DNA of 11,236 nt from CBDUJZ01 sp047629415 (GCA_047629415.1 JBLHWZ010000185.1:1-11236), one strand, 5' to 3'; counted from the first letter of the stretch, positions 1 through 6,894 are shown. The notes: generated from the sequence alone by a model not told the origin. A program made the numbers and translations.

Positions 1-41
1 GTCAGCGAGGAGTTCCGTCTAGCAACCTGCCAGGCCGAGAC

Positions 42-1580
42 TTACTTTCCGTCTGGGAATGGTGGCTCGCCATCGCCGCCGCCATCATCAAGCCGACCAG
101 ACTCGATGCGAAGCTCAAACGTCGCCTCGTCGCCGATCGAAAACGAATCGACGACGACGAAGTAAGTCGTTCCTGCCGTCGCGTTCACGAAGACACGGGA
201 CTCGAGGGCGAACCAGTCATCGTTGCACTCGACTTCGGTGCCATCGTCGACACAGTCCGTTCGAACGTAGAGGGCCGAGTCGCCTCCCTCAGAGAGCGCG
301 GTCGAGAGCGTGTACTCACCACCCGAGTCGGGAGACCATGTGTAGACCACCTCGCGGCCCTCCCCTGCGCAGCTTCCCTCGTGATTCGCTTCCGCTCCCG
401 CGGTCGTGTTCGACGCGGTCAGAGCACCGTCCTCACCGACCGTAGCGACATCTTCAAAGACTAACGGAGCCTCGCAAGTGCCGTCGTCTCGCGTAACGAC
501 CAGCGTGCAGCCGGTGACATCGATTTGGCATTCGTTACAGACGACGACGCCGCCGTCGAAGCCGCGATCCTCGCAGGTGTCCTCGACTGCGCCGTCACAC
601 TCCTCATCGAGTCCCCAGTCGAGTGTGCCGTCTCCGCAAACGCCGCGCTCGCCCGCGCAATCCGACTCGTCATAGACGCACTCCGAGGTGCATCCCAGTT
701 CGCCGTCGTCGTAGCCGAGGTCAAGGCAGGTATCGAAGATGAAGCCGCCATCCGCGATGTCGCACTGCTCGCCCTCGTCGGTGAAGCCGTTGCCGCAGGT
801 GCAGGCCACCGCACATTCGCTGATCGAACACTCGTCCAGAGTCTCTGTCGTAGCCTGGCACTCCGTCCACGAGTCGGACTCGTAGCAGATGTCTTCACAC
901 TCGAAGTCGCCGCACTCACATTCCGCCAAGCAGCTAAAGAAATCGCCGCAGGCTCCGGCGATTTCAACTGGAGGAAACGTCGCGCTGCCGAACGCCTCAG
1001 TGAGCTCTGTTCCACAGGAATCGTTGATGCACCCGTCGCATTCCTCGCTCAACGAAAAGCGGTCCAGCGTGCACTCGGCCGCGTTGCGCCGCTCCCCCTC
1101 ACATGCCGAGAAATCGTACTTGCAATCGTCGCCGCACGCGATGTCACCGCTCGCGTATCCGAACGTTGTGCAGACGTCGAAGATAAACCCGTCGCACTCT
1201 TCGCCAGCCTCCCAAATACCGTCGCCGCACACCACCCCACCGAAGTCGCCCTCGTCGAAGCCGATGTCGTCAGGGGGGAGGTCCGGTTGCACATCCTCGA
1301 CCGGCGTATCGCCAGACACGTCCTCTACTGCGTCGGGATCAACAGTGTCCGAGGTGGCATCTTCAACGGTGTCCGGGGCAGCGATGTCCTCGGTCGCATC
1401 TGGGTCCGGCGCAGTGTCCGGGTCTGGCGCGGTGTCCGGATCAGGTGTCGAATCCGTCCCGCCAACGTCGCCGCCGCCGGTATCCTCGTTGCCTCCACCG
1501 AGGTCGATATCAATCGCGGGCGGCTCTTCGCCAGAACATGACGCAAGGCCGATGACGGTCAGAAGAACGAGTCGTTTCAT
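42..1580 (-). CDS. Cys-rich surface lipoprotein with myxobacterial-type disulfide repeats
   Basis: Probably a 512-residue lipoprotein exposed on the cell surface; its specific function is not known. The start at 1580 is preferred over an ATG 21 bases upstream because it gives a compact signal peptide (MKRLVLLTVIGLASC, lipobox LASC, lipidated Cys15) and has AGGA about 5 bases before the ATG. Residues 24-113 are a low-complexity Asp/Pro/Thr/Gly linker. Three disulfide repeats start with CGDG or CGNG followed by an E-x-C-D motif (about 118-160, 262-308, 315-358), like the Myxococcus Cys-rich repeat/DUF4215 type. A different Cys-dense module lies at about 170-262. Residues 369-493 look like a beta-sandwich resembling bacterial pre-peptidase C-terminal (PPC) domains, with DSALYVR and TTYFVVVDSF strands. 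The composition is very acidic. It has its own 5' region and so is probably transcribed separately from smpB. Adhesion or matrix binding is a guess only. Confidence 0.87.
   Translation of the reverse strand: MKRLVLLTVIGLASCSGEEPPAIDIDLGGGNEDTGGGDVGGTDSTPDPDTAPDPDTAPDPDATEDIAAPDTVEDATSDTVDPDAVEDVSGDTPVEDVQPDLPPDDIGFDEGDFGGVVCGDGIWEAGEECDGFIFDVCTTFGYASGDIACGDDCKYDFSACEGERRNAAECTLDRFSLSEECDGCINDSCGTELTEAFGSATFPPVEIAGACGDFFSCLAECECGDFECEDICYESDSWTECQATTETLDECSISECAVACTCGNGFTDEGEQCDIADGGFIFDTCLDLGYDDGELGCTSECVYDESDCAGERGVCGDGTLDWGLDEECDGAVEDTCEDRGFDGGVVVCNECQIDVTGCTLVVTRDDGTCEAPLVFEDVATVGEDGALTASNTTAGAEANHEGSCAGEGREVVYTWSPDSGGEYTLSTALSEGGDSALYVRTDCVDDGTEVECNDDWFALESRVFVNATAGTTYFVVVDSFSIGDEATFELRIESGRLDDGGGDGEPPFPDGK
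1402..1455. repeat. 18-bp in-frame tandem repeat in the lipoprotein linker
   Basis: Two near-identical 18-base units (1402-1419 and 1420-1437, differing at two positions) are followed by a diverged third unit (1438-1455). On the minus strand each encodes a six-residue TAPDPD-type unit, so gain or loss of a unit changes linker length without a frameshift. Confidence 0.7.
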
Positions 1581-1856
1581 GGAGTTCCTGGTGCGAATCA
1601 TCGTCCGCGCGGATGTTGAGGATGGCCCATGTTATACCTTGGTCATGGATTCGATTCCATTCCCTGATTCAAGAACCGCTGCTGGGCGACGATCCGTGCC
1701 GTGCGGCATGCGCTTCAAACGGCGAGCCGCGCTACCCGAGCCTAGCGAGTGCGAACTCTGTGTGCGCTGAAGCGCAGACACCCGTGCAGGTCATCCGAAG
1801 TTTCGAACGTGGACCCGCGATACCCCAACCTCCAGCCGCGCGCCTAGACCCCAGGC
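1581..1856 (-). promoter_or_regulatory. Noncoding gap with candidate promoter for the Cys-rich lipoprotein
   Basis: This 276-base gap between the smpB stop and the lipoprotein start holds no credible gene. On the minus strand a TATAAC hexamer (1631-1636) is a reasonable -10 box, about 50 bases before the lipoprotein ATG; no convincing -35 box stands 16-18 bases upstream of it. A small hairpin (1763-1776, five base pairs with a TGAA loop on the plus strand) lies about 80 bases beyond the smpB stop. It lacks a following T tract, so it is a poor intrinsic terminator. The ribosome binding sequence AGGA is at the left end. Confidence 0.35.
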
Positions 1857-2339
1857 CTAGTAATCGGTCGCCTTCGCACGAGCCATCTCGCGCTTCGCGT
1901 CCGCCGCCTTCAGAGACTCCCGTTTGTCGTGCTGCTTCTTGCCACGCGCCAGCGCGAACTCCAGCTTCACCCAGCTCTTGTTGAAGTAGAGTTGGAGCGG
2001 GATCAACGCCAAGCCGCCTACCTTCACCTTGCCCATCAGGCGCAGAATCTCGCCCTTCTTCATGAGCAAACGCCGTACCCGAGTCGGCGCATGATTAAAC
2101 TGATTCGAGAAGACATATTCGGGGATGAAGAGGTCGTAGATATACGCCTGCTCTTTATCGAACCCGATGTGTGAATCGCCGAACGTTACGTTACCGCCGC
2201 GAAGGCTCTTCACCTCGCTGCCGACAAGCTCAATGCCTGCTTCGAACGTCTCCAGAATCTCGTAGTCGTGCTTGGCCCGACGGTTGTTCGAGATCAGGCG
2301 GTGATTCGGATTTGCTGGCTTCTTGGTCTTCTTAGCCAT
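1857..2339 (-). CDS. smpB: SsrA-binding protein SmpB
   Basis: SmpB binds tmRNA (ssrA) and delivers it to stalled ribosomes for trans-translation, which releases the ribosome and tags the incomplete protein for degradation. The 160-residue product has the usual family length. It opens with a basic tail (MAKKTKKP), followed by the OB-fold core: ISNNRRAKHDYEI (16-28), GIELVGSEVKSLRGGN (35-50), FNHAPTRVRRLLM (81-93) and LYFNKSWVKLEFALARGKK (117-135). The KKQHDKRE motif (134-141) and a basic C-terminal tail match the part that enters the ribosome decoding site. The start at 2339 is chosen from the conserved N-terminus, although the frame stays open further upstream. The start region overlaps the end of bioF by 8 bases, suggesting translational coupling. 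No tmRNA gene was recognised beside it. Confidence 0.96.
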   Translation of the reverse strand: MAKKTKKPANPNHRLISNNRRAKHDYEILETFEAGIELVGSEVKSLRGGNVTFGDSHIGFDKEQAYIYDLFIPEYVFSNQFNHAPTRVRRLLMKKGEILRLMGKVKVGGLALIPLQLYFNKSWVKLEFALARGKKQHDKRESLKAADAKREMARAKATDY

Positions 2340-3456
2340 GAGCGTGTTCCGGCGGTGTGATGCCCAGCTCGGCCGCGCTCTCCACGATCGCTCGAACCAA
2401 GTCATCAATGAACGCTGCGTCATAGTCCGACGACGCGGTCAGCCGCAACCGAGAAGTTCCGGGCGGCACCGTTGGCGGACGAATCGCAGTGACTAGAAAA
2501 CCTCGCATCTCCACCGCCGAGGCGAGTGCCAGAGCTGCGTCTTCGGTGCCAACAACGATCGGGAAGATCGCGCCGTCGGGAGCGATTCTGAGCCAACCCG
2601 CGGCTCTAAGCCCAGATGCGATGCGCTCGATATTCTGCCAAAGCTTCGCCCTCCCCTCTGGTGCCCGCACCCGCTCTAGCCCGGCGAGGTTCGCCTCGAT
2701 GACCGCGGTGGGAAGTGCCGTTGTGAAGACGAACGCTCGCGCCCGGTTGAAGAGGTACTCGCGCAACACTTCGGAACCCGCGACGAACGCGCCGAAGCCG
2801 CCCATCGCTTTGCCGCAGGTCCCGACCCGGATTGCCACTCGAGACGCCACGCCAGCTTCCTCTGCGGCGCCCTGTCCCTCAGACCCGAGGACGCCCACCG
2901 CGTGCGCTTCGTCGACCATCAACGACGCGCCGTGTTGCTCTGCGACGTCCACCAAATCAGCCAACGGTGCGGAGTCTCCATCCATACTGAAGATTCCCTC
3001 GGTGACGATCAGCTTCAGCCCCGGTGCGCCACAGGATTCAAGCATGCGCCGAAGAGCGCTGACGTCGTTGTGCGGAAACACATGCCGCTCGCCACGACTC
3101 AACCGCACGCCGTCAATCAAACTGGCGTGATTGAGCTGGTCGGAGAACACCGCATCGTCCTTTCCTACCAGCGCCGAGATCGTGCCCAGGTTCGCCTGCG
3201 TTCCCGAGTTAAAGAGCAGCGCAGACGGTGTGCCGAGCCAGGTAGCAACTCGCTCCTCGAAGGTTTTGTGCAGCGGTCGAGTTCCGGAGATCAGGCGCGA
3301 TGCGCCGGAGCCGAATCCATTCGGTCCTAAGTAGAGATTCGAGCAGGCGACCCCGTACTCGGACTCCTCGACGACGCGCTCTCGCCGCAAGAGGCCTGCG
3401 CTCTGCAGAGCCTCGAGACGTCTCTGCAGCTCAGCGTCGAGCCGCGTCACGCTCAC
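2332..3456 (-). CDS. bioF: 8-amino-7-oxononanoate synthase (BioF)
   Basis: A PLP-dependent alpha-oxoamine synthase that condenses pimeloyl-ACP (or pimeloyl-CoA) with L-alanine to form 8-amino-7-oxononanoate, the first committed step of biotin ring assembly, in the cytosol. The 374-residue length is typical. Visible motifs are GSGASRLISGT (49-59), the PLP-stacking His in QLNHAS (His110), DEAHAVGVLG (182-191) with Asp182 and His185, the Schiff-base lysine in GTCGKAMGGFG (Lys216), and IRPPTVPPGTSRLRL (325-339). The last motif favours BioF over 2-amino-3-ketobutyrate CoA ligase or 5-aminolevulinate synthase. The GTG start at 3456 overlaps the stop of the upstream lipoprotein gene as GTGA; a second GTG two codons later is possible. 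The open frame continues upstream inside the lipoprotein gene, but without BioF-like sequence. The 3' end overlaps smpB. No other biotin gene is in the window. Confidence 0.93.
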   Translation of the reverse strand: MSVTRLDAELQRRLEALQSAGLLRRERVVEESEYGVACSNLYLGPNGFGSGASRLISGTRPLHKTFEERVATWLGTPSALLFNSGTQANLGTISALVGKDDAVFSDQLNHASLIDGVRLSRGERHVFPHNDVSALRRMLESCGAPGLKLIVTEGIFSMDGDSAPLADLVDVAEQHGASLMVDEAHAVGVLGSEGQGAAEEAGVASRVAIRVGTCGKAMGGFGAFVAGSEVLREYLFNRARAFVFTTALPTAVIEANLAGLERVRAPEGRAKLWQNIERIASGLRAAGWLRIAPDGAIFPIVVGTEDAALALASAVEMRGFLVTAIRPPTVPPGTSRLRLTASSDYDAAFIDDLVRAIVESAAELGITPPEHAHG

Positions 3457-4592
3457 TGGTACGAGAGCCACTCGAACGTCACGTCGGGGTTGGCTTCCAA
3501 GTAGTCTCGCTCCAGCGCGCTCATTCCGTAGGCGATCGCTGCGAATGTCTGAAACGGGAAGGTGCACTCGACCGTGCGGTCGTGACACGCATTTACGTTG
3601 CCCAGCACATCCGGCGTCGGTGTCGGACGCGGCCGCTCGAGCCGACGGAAGAGCCAAACGATCGCGGCCTCAAAAAGCTCGTCGGTATCGATCGGGCCCA
3701 CGTTGAACGTGCGCGTCTCGAGGTCCATCACTCCGGCGGCGGCATCCTCTTCGCTAAACTTGCGCTCATAGCGGCCCCACAGGTTTCCTACGAAGACCGG
3801 AAAGAGGGCCACCTCGGCACGCGACGTGGCGTGAGCGACCTCTTCGTCGGAGACTTCAAGTCCGTCAATCTGTCGCAGATACAGGATCTCAAAGAGCGTC
3901 GCGGCCTGCTGCACGTCGGTCTCCATGAAGCTTTCGGCGGCCTCAAGCACCGTGGCTCTAACACGCTCGCCTAGCTCGGGGTCCTGGCCAACACCGAACG
4001 CACGGCGGAGCAGCTCTACCTTCAAGAGCGGAGTCTCCGCAGAGTCTGCGCGCTCGATGAGATGGACCTCCAGAGCCGCAGCGGCCTGATCGACCTCCGG
4101 CCCACTCTCTGCCGCTTGGAGACTCTCCATCAGCGCATCATAGACATCCAACGTCGCCGGCTCGTCGGAGGTCCGAATCCGGAGAACCTGGAGGTCGATA
4201 CGGTCTCTTCCATCACAGGCTGCGAGCAAGTCCCGCGCGCGCTCGAGGTTCCCGTTATCGAGTCCCGTGAGACAGCCCATCGCGCAGCTGTCTTCGAGCA
4301 GCACTATGTTCTCGCCGTCGAGGTCGATACGCTCCGCCAGCGTCGTCTGGGCGGTCTCGTAATCACCAGTCATGATCCACGCTTCTACCGCAAAGAGCAG
4401 GCCCTCGGGCGTGTCCAAGAGCGTGTGTCTTTCGAGTAATTCCAGCGCCGCCGTTGGGTCGCCGCCCTCGAGCAACTCGTCGACCGTCTGCAGCACAACC
4501 TCGGGCTCCTCAGGCGTTGGCGAGCAGGCGTTGCAGGCGACCAGAGAAGAGAGTGCCAGGCCGGCGAAGGCGATTGTTAGATTGAAGCGCAC
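3453..4592 (-). CDS. Putative helical-repeat lipoprotein B
   Basis: A 379-residue protein with no recognised specific function. The preferred start is the GTG at 4592, which has AAGAGG six bases upstream and gives the signal peptide MRFNLTIAFAGLALSSLVAC (lipobox LVAC, lipidated Cys20). Another GTG at 4640 would add 16 residues and has no clear ribosome binding site. The mature part is acidic and mostly alpha-helical. Weak TPR-like pairs occur around residues 33-90 (GDPTAALELLERH, GDYETAQTTLAER) and 113-125 (GNLERARDLLAAC). The C-terminal 120 residues are distinct, with an FNVGP motif, a predicted amphipathic helix (EAAIVWLFRRLE) and two Cys (336, 343) that could form a disulfide. It follows lipoprotein A with a 72-base gap and overlaps bioF by 4 bases. 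It may be a distant paralogue of lipoprotein A: both join N-terminal TPR-like helices to a C-terminal region with a 'VGP' strand. Confidence 0.8.
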   Translation of the reverse strand: MRFNLTIAFAGLALSSLVACNACSPTPEEPEVVLQTVDELLEGGDPTAALELLERHTLLDTPEGLLFAVEAWIMTGDYETAQTTLAERIDLDGENIVLLEDSCAMGCLTGLDNGNLERARDLLAACDGRDRIDLQVLRIRTSDEPATLDVYDALMESLQAAESGPEVDQAAAALEVHLIERADSAETPLLKVELLRRAFGVGQDPELGERVRATVLEAAESFMETDVQQAATLFEILYLRQIDGLEVSDEEVAHATSRAEVALFPVFVGNLWGRYERKFSEEDAAAGVMDLETRTFNVGPIDTDELFEAAIVWLFRRLERPRPTPTPDVLGNVNACHDRTVECTFPFQTFAAIAYGMSALERDYLEANPDVTFEWLSYQ

Positions 4593-4598
4593 CAGAGA

Positions 4599-4604
4599 CC
4601 TCTT
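4599..4604 (-). promoter_or_regulatory. Ribosome binding site that decides the lipoprotein B start
   Basis: AAGAGG on the minus strand, six bases before the GTG at 4592. It supports this start over the GTG at 4640, which has no purine-rich sequence at the right distance. Confidence 0.6.
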
Positions 4605-4664
4605 GGGTTCGATCGATAACGGAAAGGTTGGAGCGAACACGGGCGAAGGTTATTCACCGGAACC

Positions 4665-5780
4665 TTATTCGTGGGGTTCGCCCGGGTCCCCGAGATCGTC
4701 TTCCGGCGCCGGTTCGGGCTCCACCAATCGGCGGTGCAGTAGATAAGCTCCCTGCTGGATCGTCGCGTAGGGGATTACCAAGTGGAACACGAAGTTGTTG
4801 TCCGCGTCACTGCCCACGTTGCTAACGGTAGTGTCGGCAAAGTCGGGGGTCTCGAAAGGCAGTGGGGGCGCGTCACCTCGCTCCAACGTGGCAAGCTCGT
4901 AGGCCATGTTCGTGACGATCTCCCGCGCATGCCAAGTCTGCGCATGGTACGTCAGCCGCGCTAGGCTCGGCTCGATCGCTTCTAGCTCGTAGGGGCCAAC
5001 GTAGTGAATCGTGAAGTCGTTCGTAGCGGCATCGTACCGGCCGTCCCGCACGAACGCGTCGCGATAGCGGGTCGACCAGCGTGTATCGAACTCATCGCGG
5101 AAGAGTTTGACGCGAATCGTCGTCCGCAGGGTCTCGCCTTCTTCCAGATCCGGATGCTCGAGCTCCTCCCGTACCTCGGCGCGCTCGTCCCCCTCGATCA
5201 GACGATCAAGGAACCCAAGCGCCACCCTAGCTTGCTGCTCACTCACCGAGTCGACGACTTCGACGACGCGGTCCAACGGGATACGATCTTCCGGCGACCA
5301 GCCGAGCGACGCTCGGGCCTGCATGATTAGGTACTGATTGTACTCGCCCAGCATCGGGCCAGCGCGCTCCACGTTGATCAGACCAATGACGGCTGCCTCA
5401 TAGCGCTCGGGGTTGGCCGGGGCCGCGGGTCCCTCTCCGTGGGCACCATCGTACATCGCCTGGTAGTACCGGCGACGTTCGGTGTTCGCGCGGCCACCAT
5501 CTGTTCCGCGAAGTTCCATGCCATCGAGTGTCTCAAAGAAGCCGGCGGCTCCGTCGAGATCTCCTGTGTCGATCAGGAAACCGGCATAGCGGATGAGCAC
5601 GTCGGGACTCGTTGGATTCGCCTCGCGAGCGCTCTCGAAGATCGCGCGGGCTTCCTCCAACTGACCGGTCTGCGCCAGCGTCGTAGCCTCTATAAGCAGC
5701 ACGCGTTCGCTCCTCTCCTCCTGACAGCCGAGGAAAAGAGCGAAGCAAGCAACGATGTAGATTGGGTGTCGAATTCTCAT
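4665..5780 (-). CDS. TPR-like lipoprotein A
   Basis: A 371-residue lipoprotein of unknown role. The start at 5780 gives the signal peptide MRIRHPIYIVACFALFLGC (lipobox FLGC, lipidated Cys19); the frame is open upstream, but that part shows no signal-peptide character. No strong Shine-Dalgarno sequence precedes the ATG. Residues 27-86 read as about two tetratricopeptide repeats, with the spacing AxxLAQTGQLEEARAIFESA, then NP at 55-56, then a second helix pair with GDLDGAAGFFETL. The rest is helical and acidic (to about 220), then a probable beta-rich C-terminal domain (about 220-350, including NDFTIHYVGPYELEAI) and an acidic Pro/Glu tail. TPR modules usually mediate protein contacts. The gene lies between speD and lipoprotein B and probably heads the lipoprotein-bioF-smpB transcript, since a hairpin stands between it and speD. 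Confidence 0.82.
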   Translation of the reverse strand: MRIRHPIYIVACFALFLGCQEERSERVLLIEATTLAQTGQLEEARAIFESAREANPTSPDVLIRYAGFLIDTGDLDGAAGFFETLDGMELRGTDGGRANTERRRYYQAMYDGAHGEGPAAPANPERYEAAVIGLINVERAGPMLGEYNQYLIMQARASLGWSPEDRIPLDRVVEVVDSVSEQQARVALGFLDRLIEGDERAEVREELEHPDLEEGETLRTTIRVKLFRDEFDTRWSTRYRDAFVRDGRYDAATNDFTIHYVGPYELEAIEPSLARLTYHAQTWHAREIVTNMAYELATLERGDAPPLPFETPDFADTTVSNVGSDADNNFVFHLVIPYATIQQGAYLLHRRLVEPEPAPEDDLGDPGEPHE

Positions 5781-5878
5781 GGCACGTGCGTGGGTCGGAT
5801 GGCGACCATACAAGACCACGCGCCCGTCTTGGAATTCCCGCGACGGTGGCGACGATCTTCCTGAGCACGTGAACGTGA

Positions 5879-5898
5879 CCATCCGGCTGAGCGGATGG
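5879..5898 (-). terminator. Perfect hairpin abutting the speD stop codon
   Basis: A 20-base inverted repeat with a perfect 7-bp stem (CCATCCG / CGGATGG) and a 6-base loop starts at the base after the speD TAG. There is no T tract after it on the minus strand, so it is not a classical intrinsic terminator. It could act as a weak terminator, a processing site or a stabiliser of the speD 3' end. Confidence 0.4.
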
Positions 5899-6315
5899 CT
5901 ACGCGGCCGGGTCCGGCTTGTGGCTCGCCTTCACGTCGTACTCTGTCGGTAGCGTGCCTTCGGGTACATCGAGCACGCCGCGCTTGAGCTCGATCACCGA
6001 GTCACGCGTTGCCCCGAACGCCTTCTTCAGCATCTTGTGCGCCAGCCACGGGTCGACCACTTGGCCGCACGTGAAGACGTCGACGGCCGCATAGCCGTAC
6101 TCGGGCCACGTGTGCACGGACAGATGTGATTCGCTGATCACGATCATGCCGCTAACACCGTGCGGATTGAAATGATGAAATTCGACCGCGACGATCGTCG
6201 CGCCCATCGACTCTGCGGCGTCGCACATCAGTGCTTTCACGCGCTCCGGATCATCCAGAAGATCCGAAGGGCAGCCGTAGTATTCGATGATGCAGTGTCT
6301 ACCGAGTCCTTCCAT
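5899..6315 (-). CDS. speD: S-adenosylmethionine decarboxylase proenzyme (SpeD)
   Basis: SpeD decarboxylates S-adenosylmethionine to provide the aminopropyl donor for spermidine synthesis. It is made as a proenzyme that cuts itself and converts the new N-terminal serine of the alpha chain into a pyruvoyl cofactor. The 138-residue length fits the small prokaryotic class 1b enzyme (Thermotoga maritima type). The N-terminus MEGLGRHCIIEYYGC matches the family start MxxLGRHxxxEF/Y, which fixes the ATG at 6315; the longer open frame upstream is not conserved in style. ISESHLSVHTWPEYGY holds the cleavage site Glu62-Ser63 and the processing His68. Cys83 in DVFTCG is the catalytic acid. All three residue numbers equal those known for the T. 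maritima enzyme. speE lies close by but is separated by a plus-strand gene, so the two are not one simple operon. Confidence 0.96.
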   Translation of the reverse strand: MEGLGRHCIIEYYGCPSDLLDDPERVKALMCDAAESMGATIVAVEFHHFNPHGVSGMIVISESHLSVHTWPEYGYAAVDVFTCGQVVDPWLAHKMLKKAFGATRDSVIELKRGVLDVPEGTLPTEYDVKASHKPDPAA

Positions 6316-6536
6316 AACAGCGCCGTGTTGGGTGCGAGTTGAATTGTGCGCGCCGAATTGCGACCGCCCGTTAAGCGAAGTCGATCCGACGGGCAAGCAA
6401 ACACGTACCGTCGAATGCAAAATATGGATCGTTGTTTGCGACTCAACGTTACGGACAACAGAGATCGGTATGATGCCGCCTCTCCCACGTCGAAAACCGT
6501 GACGGCGCTGTCATGGTTCTAGCCCAGGAGTATCCA
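6316..6536. promoter_or_regulatory. Divergent control region between speD and the small unknown gene
   Basis: This 221-base region must carry the start signals for both genes. For speD (minus strand), TTGAGT (6441-6446) and TATTTT (6419-6424) are separated by 16 bases, a plausible sigma-70-type promoter that would give a leader of roughly 95 bases. In that leader, GCCCGT and ACGGGC (6366-6371 and 6389-6394) form a 6-bp stem with a 17-base loop. For the plus-strand gene, TATGAT (6469-6474) is a good -10 hexamer without a clear -35. No known riboswitch consensus was recognised. All promoter calls are by eye. Confidence 0.4.
6526..6530 (+). promoter_or_regulatory. Ribosome binding site that decides the start of the small unknown gene
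   Basis: AGGAG, six bases before the GTG at 6537. An in-frame ATG at 6513 has no comparable upstream sequence, so the GTG is the likelier start. Confidence 0.7.
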
Positions 6537-6890
6537 GTGAAACGCAAAACTCTCTTCATCGAAGTCGATGGTGATCCAGCCGAGTTCTTCGCTCGCCCGG
6601 AGGTCTTGGACGTGATTCGAGACTACGCGTCGCTTGGCTTCCTTGTGACTCCGATCGACGGCGGTCCAGACGCCGAGAGGCTCATCCGAGAGGCGACCGG
6701 TGCCACCCCCACACGCCCAATCATATTCACGGGGGACTTCGACCCCAAACGGGTATGGGACCACGCGCGGAAGTACTCTATCGACCTCGCGTACTGCGTC
6801 CTCGCGGCGACGAGAGGTGCCCGCGACGGCGTGCTGCTCACGGCCGGCGTGAACCGCCTCGTTCGCCTACGCCGCCGCGCGATCGCCTAG
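6537..6890 (+). CDS. Small alpha/beta protein of unknown function beside polyamine genes
   Basis: Not recognised as a known family. The 117-residue product starts at a GTG with a strong AGGAG site; starting at the ATG at 6513 would add 8 residues. The sequence alternates strands and helices as in a small Rossmann-like fold: strand KTLFIEVDGD (4-13), helix VLDVIRDYASLG (23-34), strand FLVTPIDGG (35-43), helix AERLIREATG (46-55), strand PIIFTGDF (61-68), helix PKRVWDHARKY (70-80), strand LAYCVLAA, strand GVLLTAG, then a basic tail (RLVRLRRR). There is no signal peptide or membrane segment. The DGD after strand 1 and the Thr ending the 'IIFT' strand faintly recall motifs I and II of HAD-type phosphatases, but the other HAD motifs are not seen. 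It is divergent from speD and ends 4 bases from the speE stop. Reality as a gene is supported by the start signal, the coding-like fold pattern and the neat fit between genes. Confidence 0.72.
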   Translation: MKRKTLFIEVDGDPAEFFARPEVLDVIRDYASLGFLVTPIDGGPDAERLIREATGATPTRPIIFTGDFDPKRVWDHARKYSIDLAYCVLAATRGARDGVLLTAGVNRLVRLRRRAIA

Positions 6891-6894
6891 AGAA

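Noticed and set aside
461..1015. Second minus-strand frame inside the lipoprotein gene
   Set aside because: Same strand, different frame, rich in Arg/Ser/Ala/Thr as expected for an out-of-frame reading of GC-rich DNA.
1402..1455. CRISPR-like short repeat
   Set aside because: The units are contiguous without spacers and in frame with a coding linker.
525..1541. Long plus-strand open frame antisense to the Cys-rich lipoprotein
   Set aside because: It mirrors the GC-rich codons of the minus-strand gene, has no ribosome binding site or recognisable domain, and the minus-strand product has a clear lipobox and repeats.
1645..1660. tRNA-like T-arm (ATGGA stem with a TTCGAT loop)
   Set aside because: The loop has six bases instead of seven, and no acceptor, D or anticodon arms are found around it.
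1581..1856. tmRNA (ssrA) gene next to smpB
   Set aside because: The gap is shorter than a typical tmRNA and shows neither a tRNA-like acceptor end nor a tag reading frame ending in Ala-Ala.
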